Assembly (NCBI GenBank): GCA_036936605.1
Contig: JAUPFV010000004.1
Span: 136,719,473-136,783,472 of the forward strand
Source: Limnanthes douglasii subsp. nivea
Lineage: Eukaryota; Streptophyta; Magnoliopsida; Brassicales; Limnanthaceae
DNA length: 64,000 nt
Reading direction: 5' to 3'
Under the pieces are notes generated by a model. It searched no databases and was not told the origin of the DNA. It saw only the letters and a list, made by a program, of their open reading frames with translations. The position numbers were made by a program, and so were the translations under genes. Position 1 is the stretch's first letter. Each line of letters opens with the position of its first letter. Of this stretch, positions 35,348 through 46,950 are shown one piece after another.

Positions 35348-35356
35348 AATTTATAG
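35348..35356 (-). promoter_or_regulatory. TATA motif for the antisense gene, element 1
   Basis: CTATAAATT on the minus strand lies about 96 bases upstream of the antisense ATG, leaving room for a short leader. Element 2 has CTATAAAAA at the corresponding place although the surrounding sequence has diverged. Confidence 0.55.
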
Positions 35357-35689
35357 TAAATCTGAAAAATGAGTTTGATTCCTAGGAGAATTCGAAAATA
35401 TTGGTAATGATTAAAGACGGCGCTGATGTCACCACCTTTAATTAAGAGGTTGCTTTTTGAAGAAGGTGGGTTCGAAATTCAAGGTGAAAAACAGCTGAGG
35501 CAACCAACCAGAAAGCAACACGTGTCCCATGAACTCTGGCACAAAACCGTTTGGATTCATGAAGCTTTATCAGTCCGGATGAAACCATAAGACAAACAGA
35601 CCTGTCCGGATTAAAACCACCCCTGACATCGGACTGTTTTTCAGGTTTTTGACAAAGGTATTTGAACAAACACCTAAACAAAGGGCTCC

Positions 35690-36097
35690 TGATGAGTCCG
35701 AATTCTGACTACCCACCGGACAGGGACAGATCGGACCTAGCCCTCCGGACCGGACAGACCACTTCGAACAGTTAGCTAATGGGATTGTTCGAACTATGAC
35801 AAAAGTACTAAAAAACCTAAACACTTCTTGACTAAGCTACTTGCTCTCCTACTTAGATCTCATGGGTCTTTAAACATGACCCGGGTCCATTAAACATGAC
35901 CCGAAAGCCCATAAGGGCCCAAATGTAAGGGTATAAATACCCAATCACCTGCATTAAATGTGGGTAATGAAAATTAACTGCAATCAGGCTGCTTAATTCT
36001 CCCTCTACTCTCTACTCAAAACATTAAACATCTATAAACCTCCACAAAACTCCGAACAGATTACAAATTTACCCTCATACTAAAATTAACCTCACCA
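35690..36097 (+). repeat. 3' LTR of Tat element 1
   Basis: It starts TGATGAGTCC after a short purine tract (AAAGGGCTCC) and ends CACCA before the AAGAT duplication. TATAAATA at 35932-35939. About a dozen differences from the 5' LTR. Confidence 0.95.
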
Positions 36098-36102
36098 AAG
36101 AT

Positions 36103-36210
36103 GAAGTATATTATTCAGGTTTAGGGGTTTATTAACATGAGTAGGAATTCTAGAGTGACCAATATTTGAAATCAATTTCATTTTACCATTTCGAAGTATA
36201 TTATTCAGGC
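36103..36210 (-). pseudogene. copia protease-region fragment, continuation of the 21.7-25.7 kb relic
   Basis: On the minus strand GHSRIPTHVNKPLNLNNIL matches the segment just after the copia protease (G-H-S-x-I-P-T-x-x-x-x-P-L-x-L-x-N-V-L). Removing element 1 and one AAGAT copy places it directly upstream of the gag-pre-integrase piece at 25.6 kb. A duplicate of its first ~30 bases is at 36194-36220. Confidence 0.55.
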
Positions 36211-36384
36211 TTAGGGGAATTTGGTGAGTCACAAGAAGAGAAGTTTCTTTCTTGATAGTGAAGAAAGACTATTCCCCTCAAGGGGAAAATTTCTTGAGAA
36301 TGAATCGAATAATACCTTGATAGTGTACTGTGTTTGACGAATAATACCGATATTGGAGGATCGCTGAATGATATTGCAGGATCA

Positions 36385-36815
36385 GTGGTTGGTTTTGTTG
36401 ATTCTTATTTTGCAGGTGATATGGATAAAAGGAGATCTCTAACGTGATATGTATTTACTATAGCTGGGAGCGCGATCAGTTGGAAAGCACAGTTGCAAGC
36501 TATTGTAGCTTTGTCTACAATAGAGGCAGAGTACATGGCGGTAACGGAAGCAGTTAAAGAGGAAATATGGTTGCAAGATTTGGTGGTAGATTTGGGCTTG
36601 GATATGACTACTACAAAAGTGTTTTGTGATAATTAAATCGTCATACACCTTATAGGGAACCAGATGTACCACAAGCGTACAAAGCACATAGATGTCAAGT
36701 ATCATTTTATTCGTGATATAATATCAAAAGAAATTGTTGATGTGAAGAAAGTGTCGAGACACGATAATCCAAGAGATATAATAACCAAGATAGTATTAGT
36801 TCGAAAATTTAGGGG
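36385..36815 (+). pseudogene. copia RNase H relic, plus strand
   Basis: The frame gives GSAISWKAQLQAIVALSTIE and AEYMAVTEAVKEEIWLQDL, then VFCDN and KRTKHIDVKYHFIRDII, which is the RNase H and C-terminal end of a copia polyprotein. A few stops (near 36443, 36636) break it. It is a different copia family from those at 1 kb and 39 kb. Confidence 0.85.
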
Positions 36816-36824
36816 TGCCTAAAT

Positions 36825-37330
36825 TGGATTGGTGTTCGCAGTATAGAGTGAATATCTTAGGAGAATTTGGTGAGTCAGAAGAAGAGAAGTTTTTTTGTTG
36901 ATAATGAAGAAAGGATATTCGCCTCAAAGGGAAGATTTATTGAGAATGAGTCGGATAATGCATTGACAGTGTACTATGTTTGGCGGTACAGTTTTGTCTC
37001 GTTGATAGTGAACCTATAATGGATATGGTTATCTTTAGTCTTGTGGTATTGTCATCTTCAGTCTTGTGTATATGAGCCCATTAGGGCCATTATCTAGAAA
37101 GTTCTATTTATTCCTTATAAATAGACTATTAGGGATACATAGAAACACAATCTGAAATCTGTAACTCTTTTTTCTCATAGTTAAATACTTTTCTCTAGCG
37201 GTGTTCGTAGACGTAAACAATTGTCGAACCACGCTAAATCTTGTATTCTTTTCTTTTGTCTTTTATTCATGTTTTGTTCTTTATTTGTTTTCCGTGTTTG
37301 AGCCGTTTGTGAAAATTGCACAGTCATTTA
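36825..37330 (+). repeat. probable 3' LTR of the plus-strand copia relic
   Basis: It lies directly downstream of the RNase H relic. TTATAAATAG near 37116-37125 is a good TATA box, and the downstream sequence (GTGTTCGTAGACGTAAAC) is typical of copia R/U5. A similar block of about 130 bases is also found at 36210-36340. Exact ends are not defined. Confidence 0.5.
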
Positions 37331-37364
37331 TAGCAAATCTAATTCCATTTTCTTTCTTAGTTGC

Positions 37365-37456
37365 TCTTGTGAGATGAAGTCGAAATTCCTGCTTAAAAAA
37401 ATATAGTGATTGTCTTGTGAGATGAAGTCGAAATTCCTGCTTAAAAAAATATAGTG
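37365..37456. repeat. 44-bp direct repeat, two copies
   Basis: TCTTGTGAGATGAAGTCG... through ATATAGTG occurs at 37365-37408 and 37413-37456, identical and four bases apart, which suggests a very recent duplication. Confidence 0.95.
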
Positions 37457-37459
37457 TGA

Positions 37460-38755
37460 GAATCTAGCTTACCTACCATCAAGGAAGTAAATACTTCCGC
37501 TCACTTATTCAAAGGGGTAAATAAAAATCCCGTGAACTTTTATATTTAATAAAAGATCTACATAAAAAAGGGCGACTAAAAAATGAGAGTGAAACATGGC
37601 GGACTACAAAACCTAATAGAACAGAGTACAAAACAAAGTATGCATACAAAACTCTCCATGTATGTTCAGAAGTTTTCTGCCAAAAAGCAGTTGAAGGTAC
37701 ATGGTGAGGAGGAAAGAAATTAATTATCCCCAAAGCTGAATTCATTAGAATGTTTCACATGAGCCATAATGTTCTCTTACTACAGTCCACAGCATGAAAT
37801 TGATTTCTACACCGTATAGTACATGATATATCCATTTTTCAATAGTTAAAATGCCTTTTACTTATCAAGGAAAAAGACAGAAAATATAAACTAATATTTT
37901 AAAGCCTTTCATGCCAACATAACGCCATATAATAAGTAATTCAGACTTAATAGATTACCAATTTATGCAAGCAACTCAAACAATTAAAGGGAAGACCACA
38001 TTTGGCTGTTAAAACTCATTATATAGTTTATGGTGTCAATGAGAATCCATCTTGATATGATCCGTTACATGTTAACTACTTTCAGAATAGTTACTATAAT
38101 TAGCCAAGTATATATAATTTAGCATTTCAAGCAAACTAAACTAACATAAGCTGCATCCTAGTTTTTAATCCACCAGTAAACTTGAATGCTTAATTTCTGT
38201 AGTACAGTAAGACATGATTAAATGATGAATCCATCTCATGAAGATGGACAATTTATCTAACGAACCAAACATCACTAATAAGTTGTGCGAGTAAAAAAAA
38301 ATAGAAAGAACATGTAGTAAATGTCTTCAATTTCAAAGTCTTCAGTTGATAATCATCGAAAGCATACCCTTGAAATGGTGAAGAGATTTTAAACTACCAA
38401 TAGTTCTTTGAATTATCATTCAGCGTTTTGTCCCTTTAACGTAAACAGGTCATAAATATTTGCCTATCACTGAGTTCAACTCCAGAAAAACACTATCCTA
38501 CTGTTTGTACGAGACCAAAATTATCAAGAATATAAAACTTTCAGAAAAAAGCAATGCATAATAAGAACCAAATAAGGTATTAAGAACGATTCAATACTTT
38601 AAATTACTAGACAAAGAAAAGAGATTTTATGATGTTATGTCTTTTTATTTCCCAGCAGCCATAAAAAACGGCAACATTCACAGCAAGAAAGCACAAACAT
38701 ATATATTTTTGACAAAACCTAACTTTTGAATTTCTATACCAAAACCAAGACCAAC
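37460..38755. other. AT-rich intergenic sequence
   Basis: No gene recognised. A 78-codon minus-strand frame at 37509-37745 has no family resemblance. Confidence 0.4.
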
Positions 38756-39169
38756 TGAGGATATAAGAGAAGAGAGAAACACTCAAACAAATACCCAATT
38801 AGTGGTAGATGAATTTGTTGGTAAAGATATGAAACAAAAATAAATACGCAATTTTGTGATATATCATCTTTCTTTATCTAGATAAAAAAGATGATATATT
38901 ACAAAACATTTTTACACTTCACACTAAAAGGATTAATGTCTCTTTTTCACTCTAATTTGTCTCTTTTAGTTACTTAATAGTGTGTAAAATGATGGGTGAG
39001 ACACGATGTTTATAGCAAGCTAAGATTCCAAAACTAAGCCAACAAGATATAGTTTTAAAAAAAAGCCAACAAGGTCATTTCTAAAGTAAGTTAATAAGAT
39101 GTGGTTTCCAAAGTAAGCTAATAATGTTATTTTTTGAATTTTATTGTTGGATCAAGTTATGATCCAACA
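38756..39169 (-). repeat. 3' LTR of the minus-strand copia
   Basis: The right boundary (39169) is firm: minus-strand TGTTGGATCATAAC follows the purine tract. The left boundary is estimated from alignment with the other LTR (shared GAAACACTCAAACAAAT). The LTR start also forms a small inverted repeat (GTTGGATCA..TGATCCAAC). Confidence 0.65.
38859..38902. repeat. ~20-bp palindrome in the copia 3' LTR
   Basis: TGATATATCATCTTTCTTTA and its near-exact inverted copy meet at CTAGATAA, forming a long hairpin. The partner LTR at 42.9 kb lacks it, so it may be a tiny insertion. Confidence 0.6.
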
Positions 39170-42100
39170 CTCCTCTTTAAATGTAATCTCATGACTCCTA
39201 GTAATTTTTTTAATATTTCGATATTTTTTATTTTAGGTGGTTTGGTGAAAATATTGGCATCTTGATTTTTTGTCCTCACATATTCAACTTGCACTTTTTT
39301 TTTGAAATACACTCCTTTTACGTACTGGTAGCAAACATCGATATGATTGTTTCGATCATGGAATACTAGATTATTGGCTAAGGGGATGTGAGAGTTATAA
39401 TCGATACACACCTTAGGTGGCTCCTCTTGCATTAAATCAATCTCCTTCAATAGATTTTTAATACAAATTGCATGACTAACATATGTAGTAGCAACAATAT
39501 ATTATGCCTCACAACTAAACAACGTGACAATCGATTGTTTCTTTCACATCCATGTGAAAGCAGTATTTCTTATGAAAAATACAAATGTAGTAGTACTCCT
39601 TTGATTATCTATATTTTCACCCCAATCACTATCAAGATACCCAACAAGCTTATAATCATTGAAATTGAATAGATTAAGCCAAAGTCAATTGTATCTTTTC
39701 GATAGAAAATAATTATTTTTGTAGCCTTGAAGAAGGTGGTGCTAGAGATTTTATATAACGACTAATCAATCCAACTTTATGAAGAATATCGTGCCTCGTG
39801 CAAGTTAGATAGAGTAGAGTTCCCACCAAATGTATGAAAAATGTCAGATCTACATTTTTACATTCTTATGTTTGGATAATTTGATTTCAAACTCCATGTG
39901 TGTGCTCAGCGCCTTACAGTTCCGTTCTTAAACTTCTTAAGGATAGTTTTCTTTTTCATATATTCAATGTCAATTTAGTATGCCATGATCTCCATGTATG
40001 TCATCTCGAATTTATTTGTCCTCACTTCCTTGAATTTATTGAACATGTTTGGGTTACTTCCGGTGAAGATAAAATCATCGACGTAAAAGCACAAGATCAA
40101 AATATCCCTATCTTTGATCTTGGCATATAAAGTGTACTCGTATGGATATTTGGTCATTCTCTCAGAAATAGCTGTCGATTCTACTACTCGATGTCTTTGG
40201 TTCTTGTTTTAATCCATAAATAGTCTTTCTTAGCTTCAACATCTTGTCTTCGTGACCTTTGTTTTCTTAGCCTAATGTTTGTTTAATGTAGACTTCTTCG
40301 TCAAGAACACCAATTAGAAATGTTGAATTTACATTTATTTGTTTCATCTTTCTTTTTTTAGCTTCCAAAGAAATTATACTCTAATAGTTTCTAATTTGAC
40401 AACAAATGTGAATACCTCATTATAATCAATTCTAACGTTTTGACTGTGGGTTTTGCACCAAGCCCCGCCTTATGTTTTTTGATCTCCCCCTTGGAATTTC
40501 TCTTTGTTTTTTATTAAAATATATGACACATATTCTCTTGTACCCTTTGAGAAATGATGGAACTTCCCATGTGTCGTTATTCTCAATAGCTCCAATTTTT
40601 TCATCCAGTACGTCTCTTCTTTTTTTCTCTTGTGTAGCCTCTTGAAATTTTATTGGTTCGGTTACCTCAAAAAGATCACTAAGGCTTCTTATACGTTCCA
40701 TGACTATTTCACTTTGAATACCAATTGATAATGAGGAAGGTGATGAGTCTTCATGAGTAGTTTATATTGGTGAAGCATATAGAGTAATGATCTCTTCTAA
40801 TTGCTCAGTTGGTGTTTGTTTTCAATTCGATTACCATTTCTTTTTGGATATCGGTTGGACAAGTAGACCGCACATGCCACTACTTCCGCCCAAATACCCT
40901 TAAATGGTTTATTGCTTTTGAGTGTGCTTAGCGTCATATCGAGGATTATTTCTTTACAAAACTCTTTGAATTCATTGGATGTAAAATATTATTCTCGATC
41001 AGATCATGGGATTTTAATCTTATTTTTGCTCTCTTTTTCCAAACTTCTTTAAAATTTTAAAGTATTCCAAATACTTTGGATTTTTCTTTCAACCAATTTA
41101 TCCAAGTTTTTCTTGGAAAATAATCAATAAAGAGAAGAAAGTAGTTAGTTTTACTTAGAGAGCTTGGCTTGATTGGACCACACACATTGGTATGAGTAAG
41201 CTCGAGAGGCTTATGGGATCTTGATTAAGACTCGTTTGGAAAATATTTTATGAATTGCTTCCCAAGTAGACATCCTTCGGATAGTTGGTTAGGGTAATTG
41301 ATACACAGTAATTTGCTCACCGTTTCCTTCGTGGAAGATAACTCTAAACCTATAAAATTTAGATACCAAATCGTACATGACATAGCCACGATGCATCTTT
41401 GTAACAAGTTTGAAGACATTTTTCCACATCGTTTTGAATATTCAAATGAAATAATATTTTTTTTTATTTAAACCTTAGCAATTAAATCTTATTTTCTATT
41501 TCTAATAAAAATACTATAATTTTTAATGTGGATACCATAGCCCTTTTCTAAGAGTTACCCAAGCTCAAGATGATTTATTTCATACTAAGTACATAATAGA
41601 CATTTGAAATAATTGGTGACTATCAGGTTTTTCACGAATAGGAATATTACATTTTCATTTCACCGATCTTTTGCTATCATTTCCAAAAAACACATTTCTT
41701 ACACATATGGTTCCTTGCACATGTGTCAAGATACCATGTGTTCTCTTGACCTTCATTAATTTTTTTGTATGTTAGTAACAATATATCTTTTTCCTTCGTC
41801 GTCTGCTCTACATAGTTGGCCTTCTTCTCAACTGTTTTGTTTGAACGTTTGCATTCGGAAGCATAATGTCCAAACTTTTGACATTTATAACATTCGACTT
41901 ACGATTTATATACCTCAAATTCTGATTTCCTATTCTAATTCCTCTTGTATAACTTTCTCGTTTCTCATAGTTGTAGTTCAAATAATTTTATTTGTAATTC
42001 GAGACACGTCCACGACGATAATTACCACCTTGTCTGTGGTTTCTGCCTCTGACTCGACCACGTTGCTTTTCATGGCTTCCTTGACTTTCATACATATCAT

Positions 42101-42721
42101 TGTCTTCTAGTTTGAGGAGTTGCTCATTGATCTCTTGCTTCTTATAGTGCATTTATTTATAGGATTTTACTGATCCTTAGATTGAGTCATCATTCCTCCA
42201 AGTCTTTAGTTTATTCAACTATCACGACGATATGCTCGAATTTGCAACAAATGGAGTAGTTTCTTCAATTGTCACGATGATATACTTAAAGTTGGGATCC
42301 AACAAATGGATTATTATTTCTTCAATTATTTTTATTACTCGTACAACTTATAACTTCTAATCGTTTAGTTTTAATTGATTACAAACGACCGATACTTTTG
42401 AGAAATATTTTGAATACACTCGGACGCTTTCATGTGTAAGGATTCAAATTAAGCTCGTAATATTTAGAAACGTACCTTTCACCTTTTTTTAAGAGATTTA
42501 CAACTCATGTAGTGCTTTCTTGACTGAATATGTGCCTAAAATATTTTCAAAGAAATCATCACCTAATGCGTGATAGGTGATGAAAATAGTTTTTTGTCTC
42601 TCTTTCTTGAATCTTTCAAAGTTGTTTTCTGGTATTAAGTAAATGTAGCTTCATCTTCAGGTTCGTTGAAATATGTTTCTTTAATATCCCACACATCATG
42701 TGCTCCAAAGAGATTTTCCAT
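39157..42721 (-). pseudogene. copia gag-pol relic, minus strand
   Basis: Gag begins with MENLFGAHDVWDIKETYF near 42721. A CCHC knuckle (CYKCQKFGHYASECKR) is near 41860. Gag-pre-integrase (EGCLLGKQF) lies at 41250. RT pieces at 40432-40701 (FQEATQEKKRRDVLDEKI) and 39975-40157 (YVDDFIFTGSNPNMF) follow. The RNase H end at 39157-39450 carries NHIDVCYQYVKG and ANIFTKPPKIKN. Stops and frameshifts separate all parts, so no product is expected. Confidence 0.85.
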
Positions 42722-42842
42722 CTTAATAATCAAATTTTTATAATTGTTGTTGTTGAGTTTAGAATTTGGAAGGATGGTACACAATTTTCCATATCTTTAA
42801 ACATTTTAAAGATTCAGAACCAAAAAATTGGATTGAGATTGT

Positions 42843-42855
42843 GGCTCTGACACCA
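42843..42855 (-). other. primer binding site, Met tRNA type
   Basis: Minus-strand TGGTGTCAGAGCC, one mismatch from the usual copia site TGGTATCAGAGCC, lies a few bases inside the 5' LTR end. Confidence 0.8.
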
Positions 42856-42861
42856 CATTTT

Positions 42862-43165
42862 TGCCAAAAAAATATGAAACACTCAAACAAATAAATATTT
42901 TTAGATTAAAAAGGATGAAATATTATAAAACACTCATATAACTCATGTTGTAAGGGAAATATATTTTTCCACTCAATAAAGTTATCTTGACTCTCATTCT
43001 ATCACTTTAATTTGTTGCCTTTTAGTTTCTTGTTAGCGTATAAAATTGTGGGTAAACTGCACTAATTATAGGAACCTAAGTTTCCAAAACAAGGCAACAA
43101 GGTACAACTTTTAAAACAAGCCTGATAATGACTGAATTATCTGACACACACATTGGATCATAACA
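42862..43165 (-). repeat. 5' LTR of the minus-strand copia
   Basis: Its left end adjoins the primer site, and its right end is the minus-strand start TGTTATGATCCAATG. It aligns along its length with the 38756-39169 copy but is about 110 bases shorter. Confidence 0.65.
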
Positions 43166-44024
43166 TTTTTTGTAGTATAAATCAAATAAGTTCATAGTAT
43201 TGCTGGTATTTTATATAATGATGAATAAATACATTTAATGTTAGTGAATTAATATGGTAGAATAACCCATTACGGGTTACCCATTAACCACGTAGGCTCA
43301 AGGGCCCAATATCATTGTAATATAAGGCCTTTTACCTAATTTGGATAGTGAGGAAATAATGACAATCGAATACTTTTCTCCAAAGTTTACTCTCTGTAGC
43401 ATTTATATGCAAGATTATCTCCCTAAACATCTGTGTGACTTCACTCATGATTTATATTAAATTATATCTTTTTATATATTTTTTTAGTCTTCAGTGGTGA
43501 TCATAATGAGATCATAAACAGATACCCGAGAACAAACATCCAAAGCTATTGGCGGGCTAGGCTCTTATTCGGAATCTAGCGAGAGATGGATTCTGAGATG
43601 CAGGTGGATCATGTGATATTAACAAAATGAATGAAAGTTGGAGAATATTTTGATCAGTTGGGTTGGGTCACCCAACCCTAACGTTGTTCCGACGACCAGT
43701 AAGAATAGTTAACCGTTGAATAGCATCAGGATAGATTGCATGAGGAAATCATTATGTTGAATTCATAAAATCAAATAATGGAAATTCAAACAAGAAGGAT
43801 CCGTTCTGAAATCCAAAAGTTTGGGGAAGAATGGGATTCCAAGGGACATGACGCTAAGTCTAATTTTCTATGAAATTTGTAAAATTATCAGGTTCAGTCG
43901 TAAAAACCACCATTTCTTGACAAATGAGCAAAAAGCAAGATATCGTTATAGTCATTTATAATCTAGCGATTATTATTCTTTGGATACACCACAACATAAA
44001 TAAGAGAAGTTATAGTGATATGCC
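43166..44024. other. unassigned relic sequence
   Basis: No readable domain. It leads into the gag-derived repeat that follows and may be more of the same element. Confidence 0.35.
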
Positions 44025-45475
44025 TTATTCGAAAAGGCATTCTAGACGATATCAGAGCTTGAAGCAGAATTGAGAGTCGAAACAACGACGTGACTCCTCA
44101 GATAAAAAGGAGCATCCTGAAGGTAAGGATAGAGTTATAGCATGGGGATAGGTCGGACAATAAATAACTATGGTACAGATCAAATAAACTTATTTATAGT
44201 TACAATAGTTTCAAGGAACCAAAGTTTTGATTACAAAGTAAATAGTTTGAAAATCTATCGGAACAACGTCTTTATGCAACAACTAATGATAGCCACCAGA
44301 TAATCATCTAAACAAGTCAAAAACATTTGTGATGAATTATGACGAAGATGATAAGTTATTATGTCGATATTTTTCTCAAATCTTAAAAATAGTGCTTTAA
44401 AGTTGTACAACCGGAAACTATAAGGTTCTATAAAACATTTTAATATGCTCTTGACATCGGTTTGTAAGGTGCTATATTAAATTAATTTAATCAACAAATA
44501 TAATAAATTCATAATCCAAAAGATATTTCACTTGAAATCCATTTAACCAACGGCTATAATAAAGCTTTAATAGACTAGAATCATACTTGAGGAACCAATA
44601 AGAAACGACCTACTTCGAATTAGGAACGAAATATAAAACTATTGAAGTTTTGGCCATATGGCTTGGACATACTTATTTGGCACAACTCCATGGCCACAAC
44701 ATTAATAAGATAACTCCATGGCTTGGACATTAATAAGTTTTGGACATGTGGCTTGGACATACTTATTCGAATAGGCATTCAAGTCGATATCAGAGCTTGA
44801 AGCATGAGCGAGAGTCGAAAGAATGACGTGACTCATCGGATAAAAAGGAGTCTCGTGAGGGTAAGGATAGAGTTGTAGCAGGGGAAAATGTCGAACAATA
44901 ACAAACTATGGTACATATCTAAAAAACTTATTTCCAGTTAGAAAGAGGTTCAGGAAACCAAAGTTTTGATTACAAAGTAAACAAACAATTTGCAAATCTA
45001 TCGGAACATGTCTTTATGCAACTACTAATGATAGCCACGAACATAGTCTTAGGCATAATTTGAGATAGTCTCCATTATATGCGAAAACATTTCTCCAGAT
45101 AACTATCTAAAAAGTCTAACAATTCTATAATAAATTATGACGAGAAAGATAAGTTGTTATTTAATGAAGTTTTTGTCAAATCTTAAAAATAGTGCTTTAA
45201 AATTATAGAACTTGGTTCTATAAGTTTCTATCAAACGTTTTAATATGTTCTTAACACCATTTAGATAATAGTTTGTAAGATGCTATATTAAATTGATTTA
45301 ATCAACAAATATAATAAATTCATAATCCAATAGTCGTTTTCATATAAAATATCTACAACCAACTGCTATAACGAAGCTTTAATAAACTAGAATCATACTT
45401 GAGGAACCAATAAAAAACTACGTAATTCGAACCTGGAACAAAATACAAAACTATTGAAGTTGTGACCCATGTAGC
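44025..45475 (+). repeat. tandem duplication of a decayed Tat-like gag segment
   Basis: Copy A begins near 44025 (CTTATTCGAAAAGGCATTC) and copy B near 44762 (CTTATTCGAATAGGCATTC); the period is about 737 bases. Copy A at 44331 reads MNYDEDDKLLCRYFSQ on the plus strand, which matches MNFDDDDKLLCREFSQ of the Tat gag domain. Copy B has lost this reading. A third copy is split by Tat element 2 (52330-52507 and 62886-63020). Confidence 0.75.
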
Positions 45476-46087
45476 TTCGCCATACTGTTTTGGGACAACT
45501 ATATGGTCATATGCTTTGACCTAGGTATATGGACACACTCTATGGTCACACATACTTCGCCTCAGTTTACGACCACACTTTTTGGTCCATATCACATCTT
45601 CGGTCCAGCCGGTTAAAGTTTTGGCTTGTTCTCATTCGGTCTGATAGCCACGATTATTGACACATGGTTTTAATCCACGAATTCTGGCAAACGTCTCTTT
45701 ATCTAACCCGCGGTTGTATTTTAATAACAAGTTGTTTCTCGCTTAAATATAACAATTTATCTTTTTTTTGTTGATTGAAATATTACGACAATTAATTGTC
45801 GGTGGTTAAAAAATATTGAAATGAATAATTTTAAATTTTAAATTTTAAAAAAATTAAATAAACAAATATTTTTTAAACGTGTTATGTTTTATAATCATAT
45901 AAAAATAAAAATATTACCCATATAAACTTAAGAATGAGAAATAAAACCAAAAATAATGTAAGAACACTAAAATCAATAAAATACCCATGACTGATAATAA
46001 TACTTTATTTATTTTATTTCAATCGAAACATTTAATAAATGTTCCCGACAGAATTAATAGTTTGAATAGACAATGTGAACTTGTAGA
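45476..46087. other. downstream region of the B3-like gene
   Basis: It is non-coding. It aligns with 63020-63508, except that about 150 bases (near 45790-45930) are missing from that copy. Confidence 0.6.
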
Positions 46088-46950
46088 TCAAACCCTTAGA
46101 TCACAATGTACTCTGAAAATAAACTGCTCCAAATCAGGGTTATATCCGAGACTAATAGCTTCCCCTGCCTTTAAATTCATTCTTTGGACAAAATCTGTCT
46201 TCCAATTTTCATCAACAACATAATCCCCACTGTGATGATCTAGTTTTATATGTAACGTTTGTTTGTGAGCCTTTTCAAAGGTCGTCTCCCAGACTATAAA
46301 AGTCAAATCTACACCTTCTGCAGATTGAGCAAGGGCACGATCGTGTTCATAAAACAGAATTTTTTGATTCACCTCCTCGTAGCTCAATGTTAACTCATTC
46401 TCAATATCATTCAACTCCAGTACCTTTGTTACGACCATCCGAGGCATCAAATCAGAGGTTGGTGGATGGACGTTAGATATACGATTCTTAGGGCACACAC
46501 GTTTATGTGGTGATTGAGTAACTGGATGACGGTGAGATCCACCATTGTCAACAGAGTTCACAAATTTTTCTTCAACTTTTGGTGAGCTAGGATCCTAAAT
46601 TTCATTAATAAAATTTAAATTAGATAAATTTTAAACATATTTTTTTTTTCTAAAACAATAAGAGTAGCTAAATCATTAGCATGATCAAAATGATTTTGTG
46701 ATTACATTGGTTTTTGGTAAATAATTAACTTTTTTTACTTTTATATCCTTAAAATATTTAATTTATTTTTTTAGAAAAAGGAAATAAGTATTGATTTAAA
46801 AATAAAATACTTAGTAAATAATCAAACCTGTGACGATAATGTCGCTCTCATGAAGTTTGGAGTTGGTATCACATGATTGTCAGCAAGACAAATATGAGAA
46901 CAAAAACCAATCAGCGACACACAACCCAAAATGTATAATTTTGTATTCAT
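46088..46950 (-). CDS. two-exon gene: signal-peptide-like N-terminus plus B3-like domain
   Basis: Exon 1 (46950-46828, 41 codons) starts MNTKLYILGCVSLIGFCS and ends CAG before GTTTGATT. The 233-bp intron ends ATGAAATTTAG. Exon 2 (46594-46088) stays in frame to a TAG/TAA-type stop, giving about 209 residues. Residues 5-23 are hydrophobic with a plausible cleavage after CLA, so the protein looks secreted or ER-targeted. The last ~115 residues (VTKVLELNDIENELTL..., LTFIVWE, GDYVVDENWKTDFVQRMNLK, ISLGYNP..FIFRVH) resemble the plant B3 DNA-binding fold of the DUF313/REM kind. That is a nuclear family, so the pairing is odd. If exon 1 is not used, the internal ATG at 46561 gives 157 residues. No known gene was recognised. 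Confidence 0.6.

Larger units (their letters stand above)
25681..36097 (+). mobile_element. Tat-type Ty3/gypsy retrotransposon, element 1 (complete)
   Basis: A 10,417-bp element with two 408-bp LTRs (TGATGAGT...CACCA) and the 5-bp target duplication AAGAT on both sides (25676-25680, 36098-36102). Inside are a primer site, gag-protease, RT-RNase H-integrase, and a long antisense gene before the 3' LTR. The two LTRs differ at roughly a dozen positions by eye. Sense coding parts carry one frameshift and several private nonsense codons, so it is not autonomous now. The lineage call (Tat) rests on RT-RH-INT order, size and the extra antisense frame. Confidence 0.95.
38756..43165 (-). mobile_element. 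decayed copia retrotransposon, minus strand
   Basis: Related LTRs at both ends enclose gag, integrase, RT and RNase H relics on the minus strand. The right-hand (5') LTR is followed by a Met-tRNA primer site, and the left-hand (3') LTR is preceded by the purine tract AAAGAGGAG just before TGTTGGATCATAAC. No matching target duplication was found, so the outer ends are approximate. Confidence 0.8.

Noticed and set aside
37509..37745. 78-codon minus-strand frame
   Set aside because: No family resemblance, no conserved neighbour, AT-rich context; likely chance.
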